Notes: a model not told the origin generated them from the letters alone. A stretch of 64,000 nucleotides of DNA from Bacillota bacterium (GCA_023454175.1 JAEXRW010000041.1:62001-126000); one strand, 5' to 3'; counted from the stretch's first letter, positions 43,673 through 51,580 are shown. Numbers and translations are program-made.

Positions 43673-44422
43673 ACTTCTTCCGCTGCATGTAATCACTTCC
43701 TCATCATATGAAGGTGCTATCTCTTGTCCCGGTTTGACGATCAGGAACTTCTTCTCGTTCCAATTCCCGGATAGCATCTCCTCCATCAGCGTCTGTTCCC
43801 CGCGGAAGGATTTGAATTCCCATCCCATCTCCCGTGCGCACTGCTGGCATTTGGACTTGTACGCCGGGAAGGGCAGCCCCTCCCATTCGATATACCCCGC
43901 GCACTTGTACATGCCCCGCCAGTTGTTGGAGGCTTCCATGATATAGTCGGCCTCCTCCTCGCCGAATTTCTCGGCATACTCCGCGCGCAGCTTCACATAC
44001 GAATCGTCCGACGGCGGGATGGAGTTTTCAAACCACCCCGGCGTGTACCAGTAGGTGCCGCTGTTTTCGGCGAATTCCCTGTTGTACGCTTCCTTCGAGC
44101 CCAGTAGCAGCGTGATGCAGTCGTGCGCCTTGGGTACGATGATGGGGTAGCGTTCGCTTTTCACGCCCACGATGCCGTTGGAGCATAGCCCGTACCCCAG
44201 GATGATGGCGTCAAAGTCGTTCCCGATGAAAGGCGGGCAGGTGTACAGGTCGTCCTGCGCGTCGATCTTTCTGACCTCGTCCTTCAGTGCGTCGTTCAGC
44301 AGCTTCGGCGTGTTGTGCAGCCCCTGCCGCATGTACGTCACGTCGATATAATGCGGCGACCTAGCCGTGATCAGACTGATCTCTCTATATAGCACTTTGC
44401 ATGCGATAACTTTCAGTCTCAT
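43670..44422 (-). CDS. DUF1638 protein of the corrinoid cluster
   Basis: This encodes 250 residues; the ATG at 44422 follows GGGGTATGAT, while upstream ATGs (44491, 44479) lie in repeat sequence. The protein starts MRLKVIACKVLYREIS, as DUF1638 proteins do, with DAIILGYGLCSNGIVGVKS, PKAHDCITLLLGSKEAY and a Cys-containing middle (MYKCAGYIEWEG..SKCQQCAREMG). The family typically lies beside corrinoid methyltransferase genes in methanogens and anaerobic Firmicutes; its biochemical role is not established. It is the gene after the corrinoid protein, with a repeat block between. Confidence 0.85.
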   Translation of the reverse strand: MRLKVIACKVLYREISLITARSPHYIDVTYMRQGLHNTPKLLNDALKDEVRKIDAQDDLYTCPPFIGNDFDAIILGYGLCSNGIVGVKSERYPIIVPKAHDCITLLLGSKEAYNREFAENSGTYWYTPGWFENSIPPSDDSYVKLRAEYAEKFGEEEADYIMEASNNWRGMYKCAGYIEWEGLPFPAYKSKCQQCAREMGWEFKSFRGEQTLMEEMLSGNWNEKKFLIVKPGQEIAPSYDEEVITCSGRS

Positions 44423-44495
44423 ATCATACCCCGGTAAATAGAATATCCAAATAACCCCTCGCAGGGCTGATGGATCCATGCCGTCAGGCATACCG

Positions 44496-44530
44496 CAATT
44501 CTTAATTCTTAGTTATTAATTCTTAATTAA
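44496..44530 (-). repeat. heptamer array between DUF1638 and corrinoid genes
   Basis: The units aattctt, aattctt, agttatt, aattctt and aattaaa follow GCCGTCAGGC. The array lies 48 bp beyond the corrinoid stop, after its terminator. Confidence 0.7.
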
Positions 44531-44536
44531 ACAAGT

Positions 44537-44562
44537 TGGGGGAGGTTTCCCTCCCCCGTTTT
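44537..44562 (-). terminator. terminator of the corrinoid-protein gene
   Basis: GGGGGAGG and CCTCCCCC pair around GAAA on the minus strand, 16 bp after the stop codon, followed by AACTTGTTT. Confidence 0.7.
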
Positions 44563-44577
44563 AACTGCAAGTAATTG

Positions 44578-45213
44578 TTACTGTGCCAGTGCCTTGAGCG
44601 CCACTTCCGCCGCGGAGGCAGCGTCTGCGGTGTAGTAGTCCGCGCCGATGGTCGCGCGGAAGCTTTCCGTTACCGGAGCCCCGCCTACCATGACCTTGAT
44701 CTTGTCCGAAAGCCCCTTGGCCTTCACCAGTTCCACGACGTCCTTCATCACCATCATCGTGGTGGTGAGCAGGGCCGAGCAGCCGATGACGCCGGCGCCT
44801 TCCTTTTCCGCGGTCTCCACAAAACGTTCGGGGGATACGTCGGTGCCCAGGTCGATGACCTCGATGCCCCTGCCCTGGAACATGATCTTCACCAGGTTCT
44901 TGCCGATGTCATGCAGGTCGCCCTTCACGGTGCCTACCACGGCCTTGCCGCGGCTGATGGTTTTTGCGTTGGCCAGCGCCGGGGAGAGGATCTCCAGTCC
45001 CTTGTTCATGGCGCGGGCAGCCACCAGAACTTCGGGCACGTATACTTCGTTGTTCTTGAATTTCACGCCGACCTTGCTGATGCCGTCCATCAATCCTTTT
45101 TCCAGGATATCGGGTGCGGGTTCGCCTTCGGCCAGGGCCTTGGATACGAGTTCCTTCACCTTGCCCAGGTTGTACTGCTGCAGTGCGTCGCTGATCTCTG
45201 CATAAATGCTCAT
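44578..45213 (-). CDS. corrinoid (B12-binding) methyl-carrier protein
   Basis: This carries a methyl group on cobalt between two methyltransferases. The 211 residues contain the helical cap domain (about 5-88) and a Rossmann-type cobalamin domain with the base-off motif DLHDIG (residues 99-104) supplying the cobalt-ligand His101. SALLTTTMMVMKDVVE and VMVGGAPVTESF are the later conserved loops. It resembles the MtaC/MtbC/MttC family, and the substrate is set by the partner methyltransferase, which is not in the window. The ATG at 45213 follows GGGAGGAGC. The upstream gene is a PocR-AraC regulator. Confidence 0.95.
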   Translation of the reverse strand: MSIYAEISDALQQYNLGKVKELVSKALAEGEPAPDILEKGLMDGISKVGVKFKNNEVYVPEVLVAARAMNKGLEILSPALANAKTISRGKAVVGTVKGDLHDIGKNLVKIMFQGRGIEVIDLGTDVSPERFVETAEKEGAGVIGCSALLTTTMMVMKDVVELVKAKGLSDKIKVMVGGAPVTESFRATIGADYYTADAASAAEVALKALAQ

Positions 45214-45390
45214 GTCGTTGTGCTCCTCCCATATGTACGTTTATTTGTCCGCGCTCTCCGCGGTAACGCCCTGTATTAACAAATACTGAACCATTTGTAC
45301 AGGTTTTCTGGTCTCCGAACCCTTAATCTCAGTTGAATCGTCCCACCCCGCCCGCAGGCGCCATTTTAATCCATGCCGCCAGGCATACCT

Positions 45391-45426
45391 TAACTCTCAA
45401 CTGTCAACTTTCAACTCTCAACTGAA
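45391..45426 (-). repeat. heptamer array next to the PocR-AraC stop
   Basis: The units taactctc, aactgtc, aactttc, aactctc and aactgaa follow GCCGCCAGGC and end 7 bp before the stop codon at 45433. Confidence 0.75.
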
Positions 45427-45432
45427 TTCAAG

Positions 45433-46767
45433 CTATCCGCATTGCTCGCGGTAACGTCCCGGCGTCATCCCCGATATCTTCTTGAATACCTTCGAAAAAT
45501 AGCTCTGGTCCTCAAACCCCGACATGTATGCGATATCCGCCAGCGGTACGCTCCGGTCCATCAGCAGCATCTTGCAGTTCTCCACCCGCACCAGGTTGAT
45601 ATAGTTGGAGAGGTTTATGTCCATCTCTTCCTTGAATAGCTTGCTCAGGTACGATACCGAAAAATGCACATGGTCCGATATGTCGTTGAGCGTGATCTTG
45701 CGCATGTAGTTCCTGCGTATATATGCCGCCACCTTGCGGATCGTCGCGCTGTGCCGCGCGTCCTTCGCGTCAAAGAGCCGCGCCGAAAACGCCGTCAGCA
45801 CGCCCGATAGCCACAGCGCCATGTCCTCGATGGTGCTGTAGCGGCCCATCTCCTGGATGTACTTCTCGTTCAGCCCCAGGATCTCCGCGCTGTCTGCGCC
45901 CCCGTCGATGGCCGCCCGGGAAAGCAGTACGAGCAGTTCCAGTGCCCGCGAACGGATCCGGTTGAAGTCCCCGCCCGAGGCAAAAAAGATGGAGCCCAGC
46001 AGTTCGTTGAAGATACGCTGCGCCGTCGGCCTGTCCCCCTGGGAGATGGCGTGCAGCAGCAGTTTTTCCTGCTGGACGGGGTATTCCGGGGAAGCCGTTC
46101 CCTTCATCCCATAGATGTTCTCGAAAAGGCGCGTGTGTTCCCGCGCGGCCTCCTCTTTCAGCATCATGCTCACGTTTTCCTTGCTCCCCACGTATGCCGC
46201 GCACATGAAGATCAGGTCCCCCAGCGCGTTCACCTTTTCCGGCGGCAGGTAGGGTGCCCGCATGATCTCCTTGGGCGTCTCCGAGAGGAAAAATCCGTCT
46301 GCGTCGTCCTTGTACTCGGTTGGTTTCATGATGGCAAATGGCCCCGCGATCAGCGCCATCCCGCTCCCGCCCAGGTGTACGATGCTGGCGGACATGAAGC
46401 ACAGGCTGGCCGGGCACAGGTATTCATACCTTCCCCCCCAGCGCAGCGCCTGCGTGATGGCAAAGGTATGTGTGCCCCTGCAGGTGATTTGTCCCTTTAT
46501 TTTTTTCTGCGCAGTGCGGCAGGCTTCGCAGACGGGGTTTCCCAGTTCATGCGTGCATGCATTTTCCGAGATCACCACGCTGCAGGGCAGTCCGGCTGCC
46601 TTCTGCACGTTTTGCGCCGCCTTTTTCGCATTGTCCAGCAAGCTTTCCATGGTTTCTTCCGCCTTCTGCCGCCATGCACAGGATACTGCCTGTAAGCTCC
46701 GGGCCTGTGCGGGCGATGCCTTTGGATGCATTTTTACGGCTTCGGTTATGGAAACCCATGTTTCCAT
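45433..46767 (-). CDS. PocR-domain AraC-family transcriptional regulator
   Basis: This encodes 444 residues. Residues about 45-185 are a PocR sensory domain (QKAAGLPCSVVISENACTHEL, CEACRTAQKKIKGQITCRGTHTFAITQAL) with four Cys. Residues about 340-442 are two AraC helix-turn-helix units (ITLNDISDHVHFSVSYLSKLFKEEM and LADIAYMSGFEDQSYFSKVFKKISGMTPGRYR). PocR regulators often sense C1 or C3 metabolites and control corrinoid methyltransferase or propanediol genes, which fits the corrinoid cluster downstream. Two starts are possible, 46767 or the ATG at residue 40 (GGCGGAAGAAACC-ATG); the first 39 residues are not conserved. Confidence 0.9.
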   Translation of the reverse strand: METWVSITEAVKMHPKASPAQARSLQAVSCAWRQKAEETMESLLDNAKKAAQNVQKAAGLPCSVVISENACTHELGNPVCEACRTAQKKIKGQITCRGTHTFAITQALRWGGRYEYLCPASLCFMSASIVHLGGSGMALIAGPFAIMKPTEYKDDADGFFLSETPKEIMRAPYLPPEKVNALGDLIFMCAAYVGSKENVSMMLKEEAAREHTRLFENIYGMKGTASPEYPVQQEKLLLHAISQGDRPTAQRIFNELLGSIFFASGGDFNRIRSRALELLVLLSRAAIDGGADSAEILGLNEKYIQEMGRYSTIEDMALWLSGVLTAFSARLFDAKDARHSATIRKVAAYIRRNYMRKITLNDISDHVHFSVSYLSKLFKEEMDINLSNYINLVRVENCKMLLMDRSVPLADIAYMSGFEDQSYFSKVFKKISGMTPGRYREQCG

Positions 46768-46870
46768 TGTATTTGCAACCGTCCTATTACTATTGTAATA
46801 TTTTATTTTCTATTGTAAATATGTATTTTCAACCAGCACGGGGCCTGCTGCATGCGCATCGGTTTCGATA

Positions 46871-46900
46871 TGGAAAATGCTGCCCTTTTTATGGTATAAT
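46871..46900 (+). promoter_or_regulatory. possible promoter of the 46937 lipoprotein gene
   Basis: A good TATAAT (46895-46900) lies 36 bp before the start. The -35 (TGGAAA, 18 bp spacing) is weak. Confidence 0.35.
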
Positions 46901-46936
46901 ACGGCATGTAAAAATGCGCTTCTGGAAGGGATTGCG

Positions 46937-47326
46937 ATGAAAAGAACGGCCTTGCTCGGTATGGGTATTATAACGGTGCTTCTATGCTTGTTCGTGGTGT
47001 CCTGTTCGCCGCAGTCGTCCGGCAGCGGCATATCCGGCCATGTCGTTGCAGCCCCCTCGCCTGTGAACGGCAGCCCTGCGCCGTCGGTGAAGCCCTTTAC
47101 CGATGCCGTCATCGTCGTGCGGGATCGGCAGGGCGGCAAGGAGGTCGCCCGGCAGAAGGTGGATGCCCAGGGCGGTTTCAAGGTATCTCTCCCTGTGGGG
47201 ACATATTTCGTCGATCCGGTGAATGGCTCGGGCACCGTCCTTCCCTATGCCCCGCCGCAGACGGTGGAGGTAAGGGAAGGCGTTTTCACGGACATCACGG
47301 TGACGTTTGATCTGGGCCTGAAGTAG
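46937..47326 (+). CDS. lipoprotein with carboxypeptidase-regulatory-like domain
   Basis: This encodes 129 residues; the ATG at 46937 follows GGAAGGGATTGCG. Residues 1-23 are a lipoprotein signal ending LFVVSC. The rest resembles a small Ig-like or carboxypeptidase-regulatory-like beta-sandwich (SGHVVAAPSP...FTDAVIVVRDRQGGKEVARQKVDAQGGFKVSLPVGTYFVDPVNG.. VEVREGVFTDITVTFDLGL). Its probable place is the cell surface. It is divergent from the PocR-AraC gene and stands alone. Confidence 0.8.
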   Translation: MKRTALLGMGIITVLLCLFVVSCSPQSSGSGISGHVVAAPSPVNGSPAPSVKPFTDAVIVVRDRQGGKEVARQKVDAQGGFKVSLPVGTYFVDPVNGSGTVLPYAPPQTVEVREGVFTDITVTFDLGLK

Positions 47327-47439
47327 CTGTTCTTATATTGTCGATACAATGCATCCTTCCCCTTTCTGCCTGGGATTATTTACATATCGCATCCGCCTGT
47401 TGCTTCGCCAATATTCTCTTTTATTCCCCATTTTTCTCT

Positions 47440-47448
47440 GTTATAATA
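47440..47448 (+). promoter_or_regulatory. extended -10 promoter of the 52-residue membrane peptide gene
   Basis: TGT-TATAAT is a perfect extended -10; no strong -35 is seen. Confidence 0.5.
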
Positions 47449-47540
47449 GCTGTGGAAACCGAATAGAGATCATTGAATAAACCTTCGTGGTGTTGCGCGC
47501 AAAACATCATTCATTCTTATTTATTATGGAGGGTTTATTC

Positions 47541-47699
47541 ATGAAATCGATCGCTCTGTGGGTCCTCAGCATCGTTATGTTGGTCATCGGCGTTCTCAGC
47601 TTCTTCGTACCGTGGTTTGGCACCAACGTCATCCTCAGCATCATCGAAACGGTCCTCGGCGCAGCCGGTGTGGTCCTCGCCATCGCAGGCAAAAAGTAG
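47541..47699 (+). CDS. 52-residue membrane peptide
   Basis: The ATG at 47541 follows GGAGGGTTTATTC, a strong site, and MKSIALWVLSIVMLVIGVLSFFVPW begins a first membrane helix. A second helix follows (VILSIIETVLGAAGVVLAIAGKK). The peptide is a simple two-helix hairpin with a short loop (FGTN) and a Lys tail. Comparable small hydrophobic proteins occur near stress genes in Firmicutes, but this one is not recognised. An extended -10 promoter and a strong terminator (47756-47782) make it a self-contained transcription unit. Confidence 0.7.
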   Translation: MKSIALWVLSIVMLVIGVLSFFVPWFGTNVILSIIETVLGAAGVVLAIAGKK

Positions 47700-47755
47700 C
47701 CCTCATACCCGCAATAATTCTTTTATTTTAACTGCGCGCAAATGCCACGACGATA

Positions 47756-47790
47756 AATGGCAGGTCTTGTACCTGCCATTTTTATTTTCT
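47756..47790. terminator. bidirectional terminator
   Basis: AAATGGCAGGT and ACCTGCCATTT pair around CTTGT, followed by TTATTTTC. It ends the + strand peptide gene and faces the minus-strand C45 gene from the other side. Confidence 0.75.
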
Positions 47791-47847
47791 GCGCTGTTTT
47801 GCGTCAGCGAAATGCATTCCCGCCTCTGCAAAGACTTACCCGCTTGG

Positions 47848-48969
47848 TTAATGCACGGGCAGCTTGTATTCCTTCACCGCGTCATATTTCTTGTCCATGG
47901 CTATTTTTATATCTCCCGTCCTCAGGTCAAATACGATGGAATACTGCGTGTCGTACCACGAGCCCTTGTCCTTGGTGAGGGATATCGACTGCAGGATGTC
48001 CATCATTCCCTGGCTGTCCGTCAGGCCGTCCGTCTTCTTCAGCGCTTCCCAGGCCCTTGCATAGCGTAGGTAGCTCAGCCCGTTCACGTCGTTCCGGATG
48101 GCGCCTGTCCGCTCATACTCCTGCAGGATCTCATCAACGGTTTTGCCCGCGCCGTACAGCAGGAAGTTGGTTGCCGCCTGCCAGTTTCCCGTGTTCCTGT
48201 TTACCTGCATCTTCCCGTTCACCCATTCCACCACTACGGATTTTCCCGATGCATCGGCGATCATCAGATGGTCGCCGGGGTCTCCCTGCTTTTCATTGTA
48301 TTTCGCCAGGATGTCCAGCGCTTCGTCGATGTTTGCCGCATGGTCCAGCAGGAAGCGCCGTGTTTCCCCTCCCAGCATCGTTTCCTTGCCGGGATCCAGT
48401 GTTGCCATCGTCCCGGGCACCGCCATCGTTCCCACCGCCAGCCCCATTTCATTCATGCCGCAGTTGATCATGAAGGGGGAATACAAAAGGAGCGTGCGCT
48501 TCTGGTATGAGTCGAAAGGGGTGTTGCTATTCGTGCCGAATTTGAGTGCCTCGCCGATATGCGCGACGGAAACCGAGGCATACCCGTCCGGTGGATCGGT
48601 GAAAAGCAGCAGCAGCGGTTCGGTGCTGCTGTCGCTGTTATGGCCCATTATGCAGTCTCCTTTGGGGTTCAGCGCCGCGGCCGTGCTGCACTTGGGTTGA
48701 GGGATTCCCAGTTCCTTGTAGTACTTCTTCTTCAGCTCCAGGTACTGGGAATACCGGCCGAAATAGGTCATCATGTAAAGGGGATGCTCGTCGACCTGCT
48801 GCAGGCTGTCCAGTGTCTGTTTCTGGTCCGTCGTGAGCGTTTGAAGGTCGATAGCCGGGTAGACGGAGATCCCCGGCAGGATGAAGACAAATAATGCAAT
48901 AGCGACGATCCCGGTCCCGAGCAGGAATGCGGATACTGAAATGATCCATCTTTTTCTTTTGTTCATCAT
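47848..48969 (-). CDS. C45/AAT-type Ntn-hydrolase, membrane-anchored
   Basis: This belongs to the acyl-CoA:isopenicillin acyltransferase/linear-amide hydrolase group, which cleaves itself so that a Cys becomes the N-terminal nucleophile. The ATG at 48969 follows AAAGGTGG; 373 residues. Residues 1-35 are an N-terminal membrane anchor. The likely nucleophile is the Cys of PKCSTAAALNPKGDCIMGHNSDS (about residue 93), the typical CS/T...GHN/RNxD motif. NEMGLAVGTMAVPGT and the GDPGDHLMIADASGKSVVVEW segment follow the fold. It may hydrolyse N-acyl or amide bonds outside the membrane; the substrate is unknown. Confidence 0.8.
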   Translation of the reverse strand: MMNKRKRWIISVSAFLLGTGIVAIALFVFILPGISVYPAIDLQTLTTDQKQTLDSLQQVDEHPLYMMTYFGRYSQYLELKKKYYKELGIPQPKCSTAAALNPKGDCIMGHNSDSSTEPLLLLFTDPPDGYASVSVAHIGEALKFGTNSNTPFDSYQKRTLLLYSPFMINCGMNEMGLAVGTMAVPGTMATLDPGKETMLGGETRRFLLDHAANIDEALDILAKYNEKQGDPGDHLMIADASGKSVVVEWVNGKMQVNRNTGNWQAATNFLLYGAGKTVDEILQEYERTGAIRNDVNGLSYLRYARAWEALKKTDGLTDSQGMMDILQSISLTKDKGSWYDTQYSIVFDLRTGDIKIAMDKKYDAVKEYKLPVH

Positions 48970-49169
48970 GTCCACCTTTGTATAGGATGTAACGATAAAA
49001 TGCATATGGTTTCTTTTTCCTGATTATATCATAATTTGTTGTTTCATATCTTCGGTTCAAGTGGGAAATCATATATTTCAAGTAGGATTTGTGTTTGCGC
49101 AGCCAGAAGTTAACGGACATTAGAATTCCGCTCCCTGCACATACTCTTTTGTGAAGGAGGCGAGCGGCA

Positions 49170-49298
49170 GTGGACCAGCGTAGAAACAGGAGTTGCAATG
49201 AGTGCGATGATTCTAAGCGCAACGAAAGGTTCAGCCTTCCTGACGAGAGGGAGGAAAACCAGCGCAACTGCAAAAATCGCGACAACTGCAGCCTGTAA
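49170..49298 (+). CDS. 42-residue Cys-rich charged peptide
   Basis: A GTG at 49170 follows GAAGGAGG at 9 nt, an excellent site. The peptide is short and very polar. It carries Cys at residues 9, 12, 34 and 40, a CxxC then C-x5-C, and long Arg/Asn/Glu/Asp runs. There is no signal peptide or hydrophobic stretch. A strong Rho-independent terminator follows within 20 bp, which supports a real short gene. It may be a metal-binding peptide, a precursor peptide or a small regulator. I recognise no family. The region lies between the C45 gene (divergent) and a convergent membrane gene. Confidence 0.6.
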   Translation: MDQRRNRSCNECDDSKRNERFSLPDEREENQRNCKNRDNCSL

Positions 49299-49314
49299 AT
49301 CCTTCAAGATAGAG

Positions 49315-49345
49315 ACGGGAGCCTAACGGCTCCCGTTTCTATTGT
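49315..49345 (+). terminator. terminator of the Cys-rich peptide gene
   Basis: ACGGGAGCC and GGCTCCCGT pair perfectly around TAAC, followed by TTTCTATTG. Confidence 0.8.
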
Positions 49346-49430
49346 AAAATGAGCGTAAAGCTCCCGTTTAGGAGGTTGTGAACCTGACGGTTCCTGTTTT
49401 CGTTGTCTCCGCCTTTTGACGGCAAATAAT
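49346..49430. repeat. two degenerate copies of the terminator hairpin
   Basis: GAGCGTAAAGCTCCCGTTT and GAACC-TGAC-GGTTCCTGTTTTC follow the 49315 terminator at near-equal spacing, each a shorter version of GGGAGCC-TAAC-GGCTCCCGTTT. They look like tandemly duplicated, diverging terminators. Confidence 0.5.
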
Positions 49431-49435
49431 GTGCA

Positions 49436-50131
49436 TTAATCGTTTTCTGCTTTCTTTTGCAGTTTCCTTGCTTCCAGGTATACCAGCAGCATTACAGCCA
49501 TAAAAAGCAGATTCCATGCGACGAACATCGCGATGCCGTAAGGTTTCATGCACCACGCGATGTCGATGCAGGAGAGCACGGCTCCCGCGATGCTTACCAC
49601 GCCGTTGAGGACCAGCAGCCAGCGGATGGCCCCCGCCCTTACCCCTTGCTTGAATAGCGGCGCCAGCAGCCACATGGCCACCCCCTGGAACCCGTAGCCG
49701 AACATTTCGATGGCCCAGCTGATGGATGAGGGGTTGGACATTGTTAACATCGGGATCGCTTCCCGGTTGTACTGGATAGCCGCCGGCACATAAGCGATCT
49801 GGAGGATGTAGTTGATGCTGATGAGCGTGGCGTATACGGCGATCAGCACGAGTGCCAGGTTCCCCATCATTTTTTCCTTTTCGTTCTGCGCCAGCCGTAC
49901 TGTGGACGCCACGAAAAAGCAGCTTCCCAGGATCAGCACCACGCCGAAGATATACGGCACGGTCTGTACGGTGTTGTAGTTTTGGATGAATGTATCGGTA
50001 TCCGCCCAGGCAGGCTGCGGATGGACGATGGCTATCAATGCCATTCCCACGAACCCCGACAGCAGCGTACCCAGCAGCACCAGCATCGCCGAAAGGCCCA
50101 CCGCTTTGTAAACAGTCTTCACTCCACTCAT
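49436..50131 (-). CDS. hypothetical membrane protein (DUF4386-like layout)
   Basis: This encodes 231 residues; the ATG at 50131 follows AAGGAGACAACTGAA. There are six to seven membrane helices, the first being YKAVGLSAMLVLLGTLLSGFVGMALIA. The helix order and central VPAAIQYNREAIPML segment resemble DUF4386-type proteins, but I am not certain. It is the last gene of the operon that starts at 51178 and includes a TetR regulator. Such regulator-membrane protein sets often respond to membrane stress or toxic compounds. Confidence 0.7.
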   Translation of the reverse strand: MSGVKTVYKAVGLSAMLVLLGTLLSGFVGMALIAIVHPQPAWADTDTFIQNYNTVQTVPYIFGVVLILGSCFFVASTVRLAQNEKEKMMGNLALVLIAVYATLISINYILQIAYVPAAIQYNREAIPMLTMSNPSSISWAIEMFGYGFQGVAMWLLAPLFKQGVRAGAIRWLLVLNGVVSIAGAVLSCIDIAWCMKPYGIAMFVAWNLLFMAVMLLVYLEARKLQKKAEND

Positions 50132-50176
50132 TTCAGTTGTCTCCTTATAAATCAAAATTATGATTGCGTGGTGTCA

Positions 50177-50773
50177 TTACATATACTTATTGAATAAATG
50201 GTCCAGTACGGTATCCGCCAGTTCGTCCCGCTCCGCCTTGTCCGTGATATCGATCCCCATCGTCTCCTTCACCGTCTCCCTGCGCAGGAACATAGCCTGC
50301 ATGGAGGAGATCAAAACATGCAGCAGGATATTGATCTCCTTTTCGGTGGCCTTCTCCCCGCATACTTCCCGCAGCACCGGCCGGTAGGCTTCCATTGTCT
50401 GCATCGTGTTGTCATGGGCGCTGCCCGCCAGCAGGTTGCTCGTGATGGAGGCCCGCGATAGTCCCGGCTGGTTCACCAGGAAGGCCACATTTTCCTTTAT
50501 CAGGAGCCGCAGCTTGTCCATGGGGCTCCCGCTCAGGCTCCTGTACAGCGGGTCAAATTGCCCGATGATCTGCCCGATGATGCGCTGGATGCACAGGTTC
50601 ACCAGGTTCTCCTTCGTCTGGAAGTGGTAATTCACCAGTCCCACCCCCACGCCCGCCTGCGCCGCGATATCCCGTATGGTCACCTCTTCGATATTCCCGC
50701 GCTCCCGTATCAGCTGTGTCGTCACTTCCATCAGCTTTTCCCGCGCCTGCTGCTCGTCTTTCGTCTTCTTCAT
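50177..50773 (-). CDS. TetR-family transcriptional regulator
   Basis: This encodes 198 residues with the TetR N-terminal DNA-binding domain (AREKLMEVTTQLIRERGNIEEVTIRDIAAQAGVGVGLVNYHFQTKENLVNLCIQRII). A divergent ligand-binding C-terminal domain contains RASITSNLLAG. The ATG at 50773 follows AAGGAGATGC. It sits in the middle of an operon with two membrane proteins, and the imperfect palindrome at 51206-51240 in front of the operon is the probable autoregulatory operator. The ligand is unknown. Confidence 0.9.
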   Translation of the reverse strand: MKKTKDEQQAREKLMEVTTQLIRERGNIEEVTIRDIAAQAGVGVGLVNYHFQTKENLVNLCIQRIIGQIIGQFDPLYRSLSGSPMDKLRLLIKENVAFLVNQPGLSRASITSNLLAGSAHDNTMQTMEAYRPVLREVCGEKATEKEINILLHVLISSMQAMFLRRETVKETMGIDITDKAERDELADTVLDHLFNKYM

Positions 50774-50797
50774 TTCTTAGCATCTCCTTAAGAGGAC

Positions 50798-51178
50798 TTA
50801 TGCTTTAACGGGTTTCAATACGCTGCCCAGCCGCCCGATGGCCACTTTCAGTACGATCGCGCATGTCAGGATGATGAGCGCCGTCTTCGCATCCCCGAAA
50901 AACGGCATCTGGATGCTGAATACCTGCACGATCCCGGTGAAAAGGGCCAGCAGTCCGATCAGGTATGAAAGGATGGTGACGGGATGCGCCGGCATCTTGG
51001 TGACGAACCGGGCGACCACACCGGTGGAACACATCACAAATCCCGCCGCGGCCAGCGTGATCACCGCCGCCTTCACGCTCGTCATCCAGAGGATGTTCGC
51101 GCCCGAAAAGCCCGCGATGATCGCCAGTATGCCGGCCACGCCCGCCAGCAGGTAGAGGGGTAATGTTGACTTCTTCAT
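50798..51178 (-). CDS. small four-helix membrane protein
   Basis: This encodes 126 residues; the ATG at 51178 follows AAGGAGTCATACAAT. Four membrane helices cover almost the whole chain (LPLYLLAGVAGILAIIAGFSG, MTSVKAAVITLAAAGFVMCSTGVVA, HPVTILSYLIGLLALFTGIVQVFS, ALIILTCAIVLKVAIGRLG). No family is recognised. It is the first gene of the TetR operon and should be under TetR control, which suggests it is inducible by the same signal. It is not a four-helix SMR pump: the conserved Glu of that family is absent. Confidence 0.65.
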   Translation of the reverse strand: MKKSTLPLYLLAGVAGILAIIAGFSGANILWMTSVKAAVITLAAAGFVMCSTGVVARFVTKMPAHPVTILSYLIGLLALFTGIVQVFSIQMPFFGDAKTALIILTCAIVLKVAIGRLGSVLKPVKA

Positions 51179-51205
51179 ATTGTATGACTCCTTGTAAAAT
51201 ATTCA

Positions 51206-51240
51206 GAACACCGTTTTGTACAATGTTTTGTACGTTGTTC
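51206..51240. promoter_or_regulatory. imperfect 35-bp palindrome, candidate TetR operator
   Basis: GAACACCG and CGTTGTTC flank two direct GTTTTGTAC units (GTTTTGTAC-AAT-GTTTTGTAC). It lies 28 bp before the first gene of the TetR operon. Confidence 0.5.
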
Positions 51241-51352
51241 AGTCTGTATCATATACCTCCCGTTTTCGTATGTCAATAGGTTTATGATATTTTTAAATAA
51301 ATGAAGTATGAAGATTGCAACCTTATATGCCCTTGTTGATTTTGTACCGTTT

Positions 51353-51580
51353 TCACACCAGCTTCCCCACCACGTCAGCGATGATCTTGATGATGATCCC
51401 GCCTGCGGCCCCCAGCACCGCCGCGGTAAACGTGTCCAGCCTTTTCAATGGCCGCCCCTTTATCTCCTTGATGTCGCTGCGTATCTCCGCCAGCATGTTC
51501 TCCACGTTCTCCTGCCGCGCGTCCAGCGCCGCGATCCGCTCCGAATGTATCCGTAGAATATCGTTCGTATCGTCCCCCAT
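51353..51580 (-). CDS. XhlA-like small membrane protein
   Basis: This encodes 75 residues; the ATG at 51580 follows AAGGGGGCGGGGAC. Residues 1-45 form a coiled coil (RIHSERIAALDARQENVENMLAEIRSDIKEIKG) and 50-73 a membrane helix. This layout matches hemolysin XhlA-type proteins found next to phage holins and lytic enzymes, where they help membrane lysis or localisation. No phage gene surrounds it here, so it may be an orphan with another job. The upstream hairpin at 51685 belongs to the MFS gene. Confidence 0.65.
   Translation of the reverse strand: MGDDTNDILRIHSERIAALDARQENVENMLAEIRSDIKEIKGRPLKRLDTFTAAVLGAAGGIIIKIIADVVGKLV

Noticed and set aside
44578..46936. cobalamin riboswitch near the corrinoid gene
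   Set aside because: The leaders between PocR-AraC and the corrinoid gene contain only repeats, a ribosome site and short AT stretches; I see no B12-box-like sequence.
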